This document shows, one piece after another, positions 1 through 7,100 of a stretch of DNA of 12,404 nucleotides. The DNA is from an uncultured Dorea sp. (GTDB lineage Bacteria; Bacillota; Clostridia; Lachnospirales; Lachnospiraceae). Under the pieces are notes generated by a model. The model was not told the DNA's origin and searched no databases. It saw only the letters and a list, made by a program, of their open reading frames with translations. Position 1 is the stretch's first letter; each line of letters opens with the position of its first letter. Position numbers and translations under genes: made by a program. The DNA lies in contig CAQNVT010000072.1 of NCBI GenBank assembly GCA_948844705.1, positions 1-12,404 on the forward strand, written 5' to 3'.

Positions 1-705
1 GGCCCGTGGGAATATCAGGGCATAATATCGGAAGTGGCCGGCAACAGCAATACGACTCCCCCCGCCATAGTGGAGTTCAAGGGCAAGAATCTGGTGGGTG
101 CGTTTTATCAGCCGTCACTTGTACTCATTGACCCCCTCGTTCTGGATACGCTTCCGGAACGTTTCATCAACGACGGAATGGGAGAAGTCATTAAATACGG
201 CTGCATAAAAGACGGAGAACTGTTCAAATCCCTGGAAGCCCACAGCTCCTTTGAGGATTTGAAAAAAGAGCTTGCCGGAATTATCCATCGCTGCGTGGAT
301 ATCAAGCGGATCGTTGTGGAAGCGGATCAGTTCGATACCGGAGAACGTATGCTTTTAAATTTCGGCCATACGCTGGCACACACTATCGAGCAATATTATC
401 ATTACGAGCGTGAAAGCCATGGAGAGGCCGTTGCGATCGGCATGTACCAGATCACAAAGCTTGCCGAAGAGAAAGGGCTTAGCCCTTCCGGGGAAGCCGA
501 CCGGATCAGGATGCTCCTTAACTCCTACGGACTTCCTCACGAATGCGGACTTCCGCTCAAGGAACTCACAGGCGCCATTACCCTGGATAAGAAAAATATG
601 GCAGGAAAATTAAATGTGATCCTGCTTCATAAAATCGGTGACAGCTATGTATATCCGACATCTGCTTCATTTTTTACAGGGGAAAATGAGAACCGGATGA
701 TATAG
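1..705 (+). CDS. aroB: 3-dehydroquinate synthase, 5'-partial (AroB family)
   Basis: Converts DAHP to 3-dehydroquinate, the second step of the shikimate pathway, in the cytoplasm with NAD and a divalent metal. The match is clear from about base 73 onward: KNLVGAFYQP, then GEVIKYG with the metal-binding Glu (codon at 184), NFGHTLAHTIE with a metal His (codon at 367) and SHGEAVAIGM with the second His (codon at 418). The C-terminal LDKKN...VILL segment is also typical. About 235 codons are present out of the usual ~350, so the N-terminal NAD-binding part lies outside the window. Oddity: the frame is open to base 1, but codons 1-24 do not resemble AroB, and the DSS(V/I)GGK segment that should precede KNLVG is missing. 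The TTPPA stretch recalls TTLLA, suggesting a small deletion, rearrangement or poor contig-edge sequence. It could be a divergent cyclase of the same superfamily, but the core motifs favour true AroB. The SDR gene follows after 24 nt. Confidence 0.85.
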   Translation, partial: GPWEYQGIISEVAGNSNTTPPAIVEFKGKNLVGAFYQPSLVLIDPLVLDTLPERFINDGMGEVIKYGCIKDGELFKSLEAHSSFEDLKKELAGIIHRCVDIKRIVVEADQFDTGERMLLNFGHTLAHTIEQYYHYERESHGEAVAIGMYQITKLAEEKGLSPSGEADRIRMLLNSYGLPHECGLPLKELTGAITLDKKNMAGKLNVILLHKIGDSYVYPTSASFFTGENENRMI

Positions 706-729
706 TTTTAATTATGGAGGAATCATACG

Positions 730-1473
730 ATGAAATTAAATAAAAAAATTGCAATTGTCACCGGTGCCGGAAAAGGCATCGGACGGGAAGCAGCCCTGGA
801 AATCGCGGCAGAAGGCGCAACCGTTATCTGTGTCTCCCGGACACAGTCGGATCTTGATGAGACAGTAAGGCTGATAGAAGAAAACGGCGGGCATGCCGCA
901 TCTCTTTCCCGCGACCTTACAGACGCCGCACAGGTACAGTCAATGGTTGATGCCGTTGTGGAAAAATACGGACGCATCGACATCCTCATCAACAATGCAG
1001 GCGGATATCCGTCAGAAATCTATGATAAGGTAAGCAAACAGGCGATCAAGATCTGGGAATGGAGCGAGACTCAGTGGGATCAGATCATCAAGACAAATCT
1101 TAAGATTCCGTTTTTATGTATCAACAAGGTAGTACCCGTCATGATCCGGCAGGGAAGCGGCGATATCGTAAGCGTCTCCTCCCGCATGGGGCGCATCGCC
1201 TCCCAGATGGGTGCATACGCCGTTGCCAAGGGCGGTATCATTACTCTGACCAAAACAACGGCTATCCAGACACAGGAATACGGAATCCGGGCAAATGCCG
1301 TAGCTCCCGGTATTGTGGACACTCCCGGGCAGCGCGTCTATAACCACAACGTAGGACAGGACGACGTAAAAATGGGAAGCGCAAATTCCGTAGCCCGGGC
1401 GATCATGTACCTGCTCTGCGATGCACCGCAGGTCATGACAGGACAGGTGCTGGATCTGTTTACCACAGTATAG
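730..1473 (+). CDS. Short-chain dehydrogenase/reductase (SDR), classical type
   Basis: A 247-residue NAD(P)-dependent oxidoreductase of the classical SDR family; the substrate cannot be told from sequence. The cofactor-binding Rossmann motif VTGAGKGIG is at residues 10-18. INNAGG is near residue 88, and an active-site Asn is probably N123 (KTNLK). The catalytic Ser is in SVSS (S150), with the YxxxK motif as Y163 and K167. The C-terminus retains the usual MTGQVL element but ends DLFTTV instead of the common DGG. Length is normal for the family. The start is supported by TGGAGGA about 8 nt upstream of ATG. The gene follows the aroB-like gene by 24 nt on the same strand and is probably co-transcribed. 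That pairing could mean a role in shikimate, quinate or cyclitol-type metabolism, but this is only inference. Annotations such as 3-oxoacyl-ACP reductase or glucose dehydrogenase would be guesses. Confidence 0.9.
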   Translation: MKLNKKIAIVTGAGKGIGREAALEIAAEGATVICVSRTQSDLDETVRLIEENGGHAASLSRDLTDAAQVQSMVDAVVEKYGRIDILINNAGGYPSEIYDKVSKQAIKIWEWSETQWDQIIKTNLKIPFLCINKVVPVMIRQGSGDIVSVSSRMGRIASQMGAYAVAKGGIITLTKTTAIQTQEYGIRANAVAPGIVDTPGQRVYNHNVGQDDVKMGSANSVARAIMYLLCDAPQVMTGQVLDLFTTV

Positions 1474-1485
1474 GCCTTTTATTTT

Positions 1486-1526
1486 GATATCGTAGCTGTT
1501 CAGTACCTTCACAGTTACTTGATATC
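1486..1526 (+). terminator. Weak hairpin downstream of the SDR gene, possible terminator
   Basis: An imperfect stem starts 13 nt after the SDR stop. GATATC (1486-1491) pairs with GATATC (1521-1526), and AGCTGT pairs with ACAGTT, allowing G-U pairs. The following bases (TTCATATTTTG) are only moderately T-rich, so termination would be weak. It may simply be a 3' stabilising structure. Confidence 0.3.
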
Positions 1527-1585
1527 TTCATATTTTGTTAACAATTAATTTTCTTTTTTAACACATTTTTATCACAATTTCTGCT

Positions 1586-1611
1586 TATACTATAATTGTT
1601 CGAAAGAACAA
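1586..1611 (+). promoter_or_regulatory. Promoter-like TATAAT with adjoining dyad TTGTTC-GAAA-GAACAA
   Basis: TATAAT at 1591-1596, with TATACT overlapping at 1586-1591, runs straight into a perfect 6-bp dyad, TTGTTC (1596-1601) and GAACAA (1606-1611), around GAAA. The arrangement looks like a -10 box with an operator, or a GNRA-capped RNA hairpin. No convincing -35 hexamer was found 17 nt upstream. No intact + strand gene follows; the terminator at 1642-1675 comes within 80 nt. It may be a relic or the start of a very short transcript. Confidence 0.3.
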
Positions 1612-1639
1612 AATAATTTTCTTTTTCATAACTTTTTCC

Positions 1640-2164
1640 TCAGGACTGCAGCCTCCCAAACATGCAGTCCTTTTTAATTGTAATTGTAGAATCTCCGAAC
1701 AATCCTGCTGTTGCCCCCCGGCGGATTAATTTATATTGAAATTTTTTATTATCTTTTGCAAGCTGGGCAGGAAGTGATTGAAATGCGTTCTGAATCTTCA
1801 TACATTCTCCGGGAGAAGAATATTTTGCCATATCAGCCGTATATGCAGCAACTATCATATTCTGGAGCTCTGGTATATTAATCAACAATGCCTCTTCCAA
1901 ATATTTTTTCACTACTGCAGGCATACCTCCTACAAACAAATAGTGACGTATACACTGCATGAGTTCTTTATGAATTTCCTCTGGCATTTCAGAATTATTT
2001 TCAAAATGCTCCCAAATAAGCTTAACATAATATCCCTTTCCAGTTGCCTCAAGAAATTCGTCAAATCTTAATGGGTACATAGTTTTCATGATAACTTTTC
2101 CTACCGGAAATGAATATTTTTCTCTATGAAGAGCAACTCCCAGAAGTATCAATAAAAAAATCAC
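1640..2164 (-). pseudogene. Remnant of a DUF4143-type AAA-family ATPase gene
   Basis: The open frame (174 codons) carries the middle-to-late part of the ATP-binding proteins with a DUF4143 C-terminal domain that are abundant in gut Firmicutes. Recognisable segments are LLGVALHREKYSFPVGKV, YPLRFDEFLEATGK, YLFVGGMPAVVKKYLE, AAYTADMAKYSSP and LPAQLAKDNKKFQYKLIRRG. These genes are usually about 400 codons or more. The N-terminal P-loop half is gone, and homology ends near LFGDS, after which the frame runs into the hairpin at 1642-1671. Upstream, homology begins abruptly about 10 nt from the AT-rich inverted repeats at 2149-2211, which seems to mark the break point. No RBS or credible start is present at 2164, since the first codons are generated by the poly-A/T repeat. 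It is therefore a dead fragment rather than an expressed protein. Family assignment rests on remembered motif similarity. Confidence 0.75.
1642..1675 (+). terminator. Rho-independent terminator, + strand
   Basis: A perfect 9-bp stem, AGGACTGCA (1642-1650) with TGCAGTCCT (1663-1671), encloses a 12-nt loop and is followed by TTTT then AATT. The final stem T plus the tail gives a run of five T. The T-tract is on the + strand side only, so it would stop transcripts coming from the SDR gene or from the promoter-like site at 1586-1611. It lies about 170 nt after the SDR stop. Confidence 0.6.
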
Positions 2165-2211
2165 TTTAAAATGATTTTTTATTGATAATTAATCATTTTA
2201 AAGTGATTTTT
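2149..2211 (-). terminator. AT-rich overlapping inverted repeats; likely (bidirectional) terminator of the T7SS operon
   Basis: A perfect 21-bp inverted repeat has arms at 2156-2176 and 2191-2211 with a 14-nt loop. Read on the - strand, the second arm ends in a run of seven T, as expected for an intrinsic terminator, and it coincides with the end of the last operon gene. A second, alternative hairpin overlaps it: TCAATAAAAAAATCA (2149-2163) pairs with TGATTTTTTATTGA (2172-2185) apart from one extra A. The stem is almost pure A/T, so its strength is uncertain. The same element also forms the last codons of the 79-residue gene and borders the ATPase remnant. It could instead be a small inserted repeat. 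Confidence 0.5.
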
Positions 2212-2418
2212 ATTAGAAAGACTTTCGGAAAATTCCTCATTTCTCATCTTAAGTCCAAGCAACATTTCCTGCTGTTCTTCAATAAGCCTCCAGATATCCA
2301 TATCGCCCTCCGTACAGCTTTCGCTCATATATTGAAGACGCAGGCTATATTCCCGAAGCTCTCTTTCCTCCTCCTCTGCCTCCTTGCGCAGTATTTTTTC
2401 TTCATTTTCTCTGCTCAT
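2179..2418 (-). CDS. Small charged helical protein behind the T7SS effector; candidate immunity protein or Lap2-like partner
   Basis: A 79-residue protein with no signal peptide or membrane segment. Residues 1-30 are almost entirely E, K and R and should form a helix or coiled coil. A second helical stretch (about 39-65, WRLIEEQQEMLLGLKMRNEEF) follows. I do not recognise a family with certainty. Size and helical charge recall the DUF3958/Lap2 partner proteins encoded near LXG effectors, but position after the toxin gene is where an immunity protein normally sits. The start is firm: AAGGAG lies about 8 nt before ATG and is formed by the last codons of the effector gene, only 5 nt upstream, so translation is coupled. 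The C-terminal residues after ESLSNK (KNHFKMINYQ region) are encoded by the palindrome at 2191-2211, so the natural C-terminus may have been replaced or truncated. Confidence 0.7.
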   Translation of the reverse strand: MSRENEEKILRKEAEEEERELREYSLRLQYMSESCTEGDMDIWRLIEEQQEMLLGLKMRNEEFSESLSNKNHFKMINYQ

Positions 2419-2423
2419 ATGCT

Positions 2424-3848
2424 TTACTCCTTCTTAAAGCTAACGGACTGAAGCTTTATATATGCCTCCCGTGCCCTGTTTTTTTCCGGCGAGACATAGT
2501 CCGGATCCTCCGGGGTAATATAATATTTTTCTCCCCACGAGGACACCTCGATTCTTCCGTCATCGGTAAGCCCGGTCACCGTCATCGCGTGAGAGCCGTC
2601 CATGTACGCAGGCTCTCCCCTCTCATCTACCAGCCGGACAGGACAGGTGCTTATGATCAGCCGGTTTCCCTTATCCGTCTCCTCCCTGCATTTTTCATAT
2701 ACATTCTGCGCATTGCACTCAACGTTTCTGATGCTGACATCTACGCCGCAGTCCGCCATATATCTTTCAAAACGATAGATCCTGCTGTCCGGCGACGTTC
2801 CCGCGCCGCTTATCGCCGAACGATCCTCGCCGTAATTATATACCCCCTTCTCATCCCGGTTATCACTGGCACAGTAGAGGTCGATCGTCAGCCGGTTGTA
2901 ATCAATATATTCATATCCGTTCGCATTTTCAAGAAAAAGCGGAAAACCGAAAACGGCCCTGAACTCCTCTTCCTTCCCTCTGTACTCATCCGCAATGATA
3001 TTGGCAAACGCCACGTAGCCGCAGCCCTCATCCCCTAACTTGATCAGGAGCTTTTCGATCTCGTCATCGGAATAGTCCTCATATTCCTTATACCCATGAA
3101 CCAGCTCCCGGATATACTCTCTGTCAGATTCTATCCCTCTCTGCCACAGCGCATACGGACCATTCTGATCCCCGCCCTTATCTCCGAAGCACATAGAAAG
3201 ACGCAGGCATTCATTCTTAAGCTGCTTTTGCCACACACTGTCCTTATTATATACATAAGCGCCTCCCCGAAAGGTCTTCGGAAGCTCGGAAAGCCCTTTC
3301 TGTATAAGCGGCCCGATATGCCCGCTGTCCTGAAATAAATGACGGGTACCCTCCGCAGCCTCATCGAATCGCTCTGTCCTCTCTCTCCACCTGTCATAGA
3401 GCCTCTGGCTGCTTTCCGCCAGACAGCCGTATCCTTCCGCCCTCCGGCAATAATAAAAATAAAGAACCGGCTCCTGTGCCGTCATCATTTTCCCCCGGTA
3501 CACCGCCTCCTTTATCAGATAGCTTTCCTTTAAGCTCAACGCATTTTCCATTTGGGAAAATATGATCTCTCCGTCCAGCACCTCATCCCCCACGCGGGCG
3601 CCGAGCAACCTGAAATCTCTGATAGCAAACGTATTTGCAAGTATCATGGCCTCAACAACCGTCTGATAATCCTTAAGCTGCTGCTTCAACGCATAGAAGG
3701 CCCTGCTCTCGATCTCCGGATCAGCCGCAAATTCACAAATACTCTCTCCTACGGCCTTAAGCGCCTGGTTATCCTCTTCCATACGGCTGATTGCCTGACT
3801 GCATTGCTGCCTCATACTGTCAGGATTCAGGTAATCACCTCTTGTCAT
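2424..3848 (-). CDS. LXG-like T7SS effector with C-terminal papain/C39-like cysteine peptidase domain
   Basis: Probable secreted toxin of 474 residues. Residues 1 to about 215 are helical and hydrophilic and resemble LXG-type targeting domains (ICEFAADPEIESRAFYALK, then VGDEVLDGEIIFSQ). The C-terminal ~220 residues look like a papain-fold cysteine peptidase. The candidate catalytic Cys is C276 in DEGCGYVAF, matching the CGxxA pattern of C39-like enzymes. The candidate His is H420 in DGSHAMTVTGL, followed by VSSWGEKYY as in the papain NSWG element, with Ser where papain has Asn. There is no signal peptide or membrane segment, as expected for T7SS cargo. The start chosen is the ATG at 3848, preceded by a strong GGGAGGGGGAG; an upstream in-frame ATG (3890) lies deep inside the preceding gene. 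The gene overlaps that gene's stop by 14 nt. Target (peptidoglycan peptide, host or rival protein) cannot be told. The peptidase call is motif-based and unaligned. Confidence 0.75.
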   Translation of the reverse strand: MTRGDYLNPDSMRQQCSQAISRMEEDNQALKAVGESICEFAADPEIESRAFYALKQQLKDYQTVVEAMILANTFAIRDFRLLGARVGDEVLDGEIIFSQMENALSLKESYLIKEAVYRGKMMTAQEPVLYFYYCRRAEGYGCLAESSQRLYDRWRERTERFDEAAEGTRHLFQDSGHIGPLIQKGLSELPKTFRGGAYVYNKDSVWQKQLKNECLRLSMCFGDKGGDQNGPYALWQRGIESDREYIRELVHGYKEYEDYSDDEIEKLLIKLGDEGCGYVAFANIIADEYRGKEEEFRAVFGFPLFLENANGYEYIDYNRLTIDLYCASDNRDEKGVYNYGEDRSAISGAGTSPDSRIYRFERYMADCGVDVSIRNVECNAQNVYEKCREETDKGNRLIISTCPVRLVDERGEPAYMDGSHAMTVTGLTDDGRIEVSSWGEKYYITPEDPDYVSPEKNRAREAYIKLQSVSFKKE

Positions 3849-4131
3849 CAGCTCCCCCTCCCCTCGAAAGCCTTCCGAGCATTTCGTCAAATTCTACAAA
3901 TGCCATGTGGAGTTCTCTGATATTTTCCGCCTCCCTGTCCAGGACGGTTCCGAGACAGGCCAGATTTTTCTGAGCCTCTTCATACGAAATCCGGCCGGCA
4001 GAATTTGCCGGCAGCGTCGTCCTCTGGTCCTGCGGCGACAGGGGCGTGCTTTTAAGGTACGCAGCCGCTCCCTCAAGCCTCCCCGCGTCCTCCCGAACCC
4101 TGTCATCATTAATAAAAATATTCTCAGCCAT
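3835..4131 (-). CDS. Small T7SS targeting/substrate protein, TIGR04197 (SACOL2603, Lap1-like) family
   Basis: A 98-residue helical hairpin-type protein without signal peptide. It resembles the WXG100-sized TIGR04197/DUF3130 proteins (Lap1), which bind the LXG domain of their partner toxin and carry the export signal. The second helix (about 52-86) contains FVEFD, with F78 and D82 matching the FxxxD motif reported for Lap1 proteins. There is no WXG turn; a NSAGR turn at about 43-47 separates the helices. ATG is preceded by AAGGAG about 8 nt upstream, located in the end of essC; only 1 nt separates the essC stop from this start. The gene overlaps the effector gene by 14 nt. That tight order, motor then targeting factor then effector, supports a chaperone/targeting job for the effector at 2424-3848. 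Family call is by motif and context. Confidence 0.7.
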   Translation of the reverse strand: MAENIFINDDRVREDAGRLEGAAAYLKSTPLSPQDQRTTLPANSAGRISYEEAQKNLACLGTVLDREAENIRELHMAFVEFDEMLGRLSRGGGADDKR

Positions 4132-4132
4132 C

Positions 4133-7100
4133 TTATCTCTCCTTACTGCCGGCCTCCCGACGGCTCATATATTTCGGAAGCCTCACTCTTTTGTAAGTGC
4201 CGTTTTTAAACAGCAGCCCGTCACCAAACCTCGGAAGCTCTCTCATATTCATGACGGGAAAAATCGGCATTACTCCCTGCGAGCTTAATACAAGTCCGTT
4301 TGCCGCCTGCTTTACCAGCCTGTCCATCTCGGTCATCCCTCGGGATTTTCCGGCATGGACCGTAATGATACAAGTAATTCCAAGGGCGACTCCTTCCTTT
4401 ATATATGAGGCCGCCTTCTCCAGATCCCTCCCGATAAACTCCGTAAAATCATCCAGATCATCAATGAATATGGTATAAAATGCAAGCTCCTCCGCCGCCC
4501 TTTTCGGACTTAAGCTCCGCGATTCCTCAAGCCGTTCCTTCAAATACCGACGTCTCTCTTTAAGCTCCTCTTCCATTTCTTTCATAAAAATTGTAAGCTC
4601 TCTGATTCCTTCTACATACAGGGTCTCCCGAAGCTCCCGGCAATGATACATTTCCATGCCTCTCGAATCAAAGATACAGACTCTGCCCTTTTCCGCCGCC
4701 TGGCCGGAAAGCACCTTGAGCATATTTGTCTTACCCGTCCCGGTATTTCCTATAATCACAAATAAACCCGCTGCTTTATCAAATCCTCTTCCCGTCACCT
4801 CCTCCGTGTCCAGGCCCACCAGATAGCCGCTTCCGTCATTTTCATACTGCCCCAGCATCGTTGACACAAATTGCTGCGGAAGCACCGGAATATGCGGCGC
4901 CTCCTTCCCCGGGTACCTCTGCCTGATTCTCCCTGCCAGTGCAGAGAGCTCCTTGCGGTACAAAAGCTTATCCTCACAGGGCGCCATAGCATAAAGCTGG
5001 GCTTCGTGTACCGTTTCACCGTTTATCAGTACCCGTCCCCTAATATCCGACTGCTTATATTCCGTTCTTCCTACTGCCAGAAATGTTTCATTTTCCTCAA
5101 AATTATAGCCTGCTATTTTATTTTTAAAGTTATTTAAGGTCGCCTGCCGGATCCCGCTTATCCTTGCCGTAGCCGCAGCGACATAGATTCCGAGGCTGCT
5201 GCCGTCCCGCGTAAGCCTTGTAAAAAATTCCTCCTCTTCAAGCCCCGCCTCCCGCACAACCTCAGGCTGATCGACCGCCACTATGACTGCCTTTGTGAAA
5301 GCTCCTGCGGATTTCCTCCTGCGCGCGATTTCTTCTTCCATGAGCCTTTTAAATTTCCCGTACCGCTCCTCGTCATCGATCGCTATATATTCTGCCGTAT
5401 GAGGCAGCTCCTTAAGCGGCATGCAGCCGTTATTGCCATAATCCAGGATATAGAAATTCAGTGCCTCTACATCATTTAAAATTGCCAGGCTCATCAGCAC
5501 CGTCACAAGAAAGGTCGTCTTCCCAAAGCCTGCGGACGCCGCAAACAAAAGATTGCCGTCCTTCGTAAAGCTGTGTACAAGCTCCCTTTGCTCCTGCAGC
5601 TCCGGAATATCTGTCACTCCTATGCCGACTGCCAGCTCTCGCATGCCGTTTCCTGCCGCAAGCTCCGCCGCTCGTCCGATGTCCTCTATACAGGGACTTA
5701 TAAGCATCCTTCCAAGAGGCGGCAGCCAGGGTCTTCTTACCGCCGCGTGATTTCCCGCATCATAGACCTCCCTTATGTGCTCTGCCACTGCCGCAAGCTG
5801 CGTCTGTAACACACGGTACCTTTCGATTCCGCCGCTCAGATCCTGATTCACCAGCTTGCCCTGTCCCAGCTCATTTACAACATAGACACGCTCGTCCGTC
5901 TCCGAATCTCCTTCATATTCCCTGTAAGCCGTCCCGCTTAAGGCCGACTGGAACAGCTCATAAACCTCATTATTCCCGACCTGCAGATATGCCCTTCCGG
6001 GCCGGGTGATTCCGGCGGCGTCCGGTGTCTTTAATACCTCTCTGCTGTCATTTTCATCCTGTACCTTAAGACACAATCTAAATTTGCTGTTGCTCCAGAT
6101 CTGTTCATCCACAATACCTGCCGGCTTCTGGGTTGCCAGAATCAGATGAACGCCCAGGCTTCTTCCGATGCGCGCCGCAGAGACCAGCTCCTTCATAAAA
6201 TCGGGCTGTTCCTTCTTAAGCTCTGCAAACTCATCACTGATAATAAAAAGATGAGGTACCGGTTCTTTTACTTTCCCTTCCTTAAACAAACGCATATAAC
6301 CGTTGATATGATTTACATCCCGTTCCTTAAAAATTCTCTGTCTCCGGGACAGCTCTGCCTTTACTGATCTGAGCGCCCGCATGCTCCCTCCCTCGTCAAG
6401 GTTCGTGATCGTTCCCAGACAGTGGGGAAGTCCCTCAAATACGCCTGCCATTCCTCCGCCTTTATAGTCGATCAGCAGAAATCCCGCCTCATGGGGATGA
6501 AAATTCACTGCCAGTGATAGGATATAGCTCTGTATAAGCTCCGATTTTCCGGAGCCTGTCATTCCTGCCACCAGTCCATGCGGTCCGTGTGCTTTCTCAT
6601 GAAGATCCAAAAATAAAAGATCTCCCGCCGAACGCAGCCCGATCGGAACGGCCAGCGATCTGTATGACTGTCCGGTCTCCCATCTCTTTTGGATATCAAG
6701 CTCCTCCGGACGCTCTATCCCGTACATTTCAAAAAATGTAACCCTGTCCGGAATATGGCTGGCAGTCTCCTTCTCATGCTCCAATACACTTATATTTCTT
6801 GCCAGCCATTCAAAATCCGTCCCTTGATCCTTATAAAGGCTGATCTTCTGCTTCTTATACTCCTTTTCCTCCAAAAGCAGCGTCCCTTCCTCCGAGCTTT
6901 CCAAAAGAAGCACTGTCCCGATATACTCCGGAAGCTTCGAATAAAGACTCCCTGTATAAATAACAGAAAATCCGAGCCTGTTTCCTTCCATATAAAGATA
7001 CTCCATAATCTCATGGTCTATAATCAGGGAAGGCTCATCAATGATAAAAAGATAATGAGGTATCATTCCCGTTTTTCTTTCATCCGCCGCTCTTTCCTTA

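Noticed and set aside
1596..1611. TTGTTC-GAAA-GAACAA as a LexA/SOS box
   Set aside because: The half-site orientation is the reverse of the Firmicutes GAAC...GTTC box, and no SOS gene is adjacent.
1778..2071. 97-codon + strand open frame opposite the ATPase remnant
   Set aside because: The opposite strand carries recognisable ATPase motifs; this frame has none and no ribosome site.
3849..3890. Upstream ATG extending the effector by 14 residues
   Set aside because: No ribosome site there, and it would deepen the overlap with the preceding gene; the ATG at 3848 has a very strong site.
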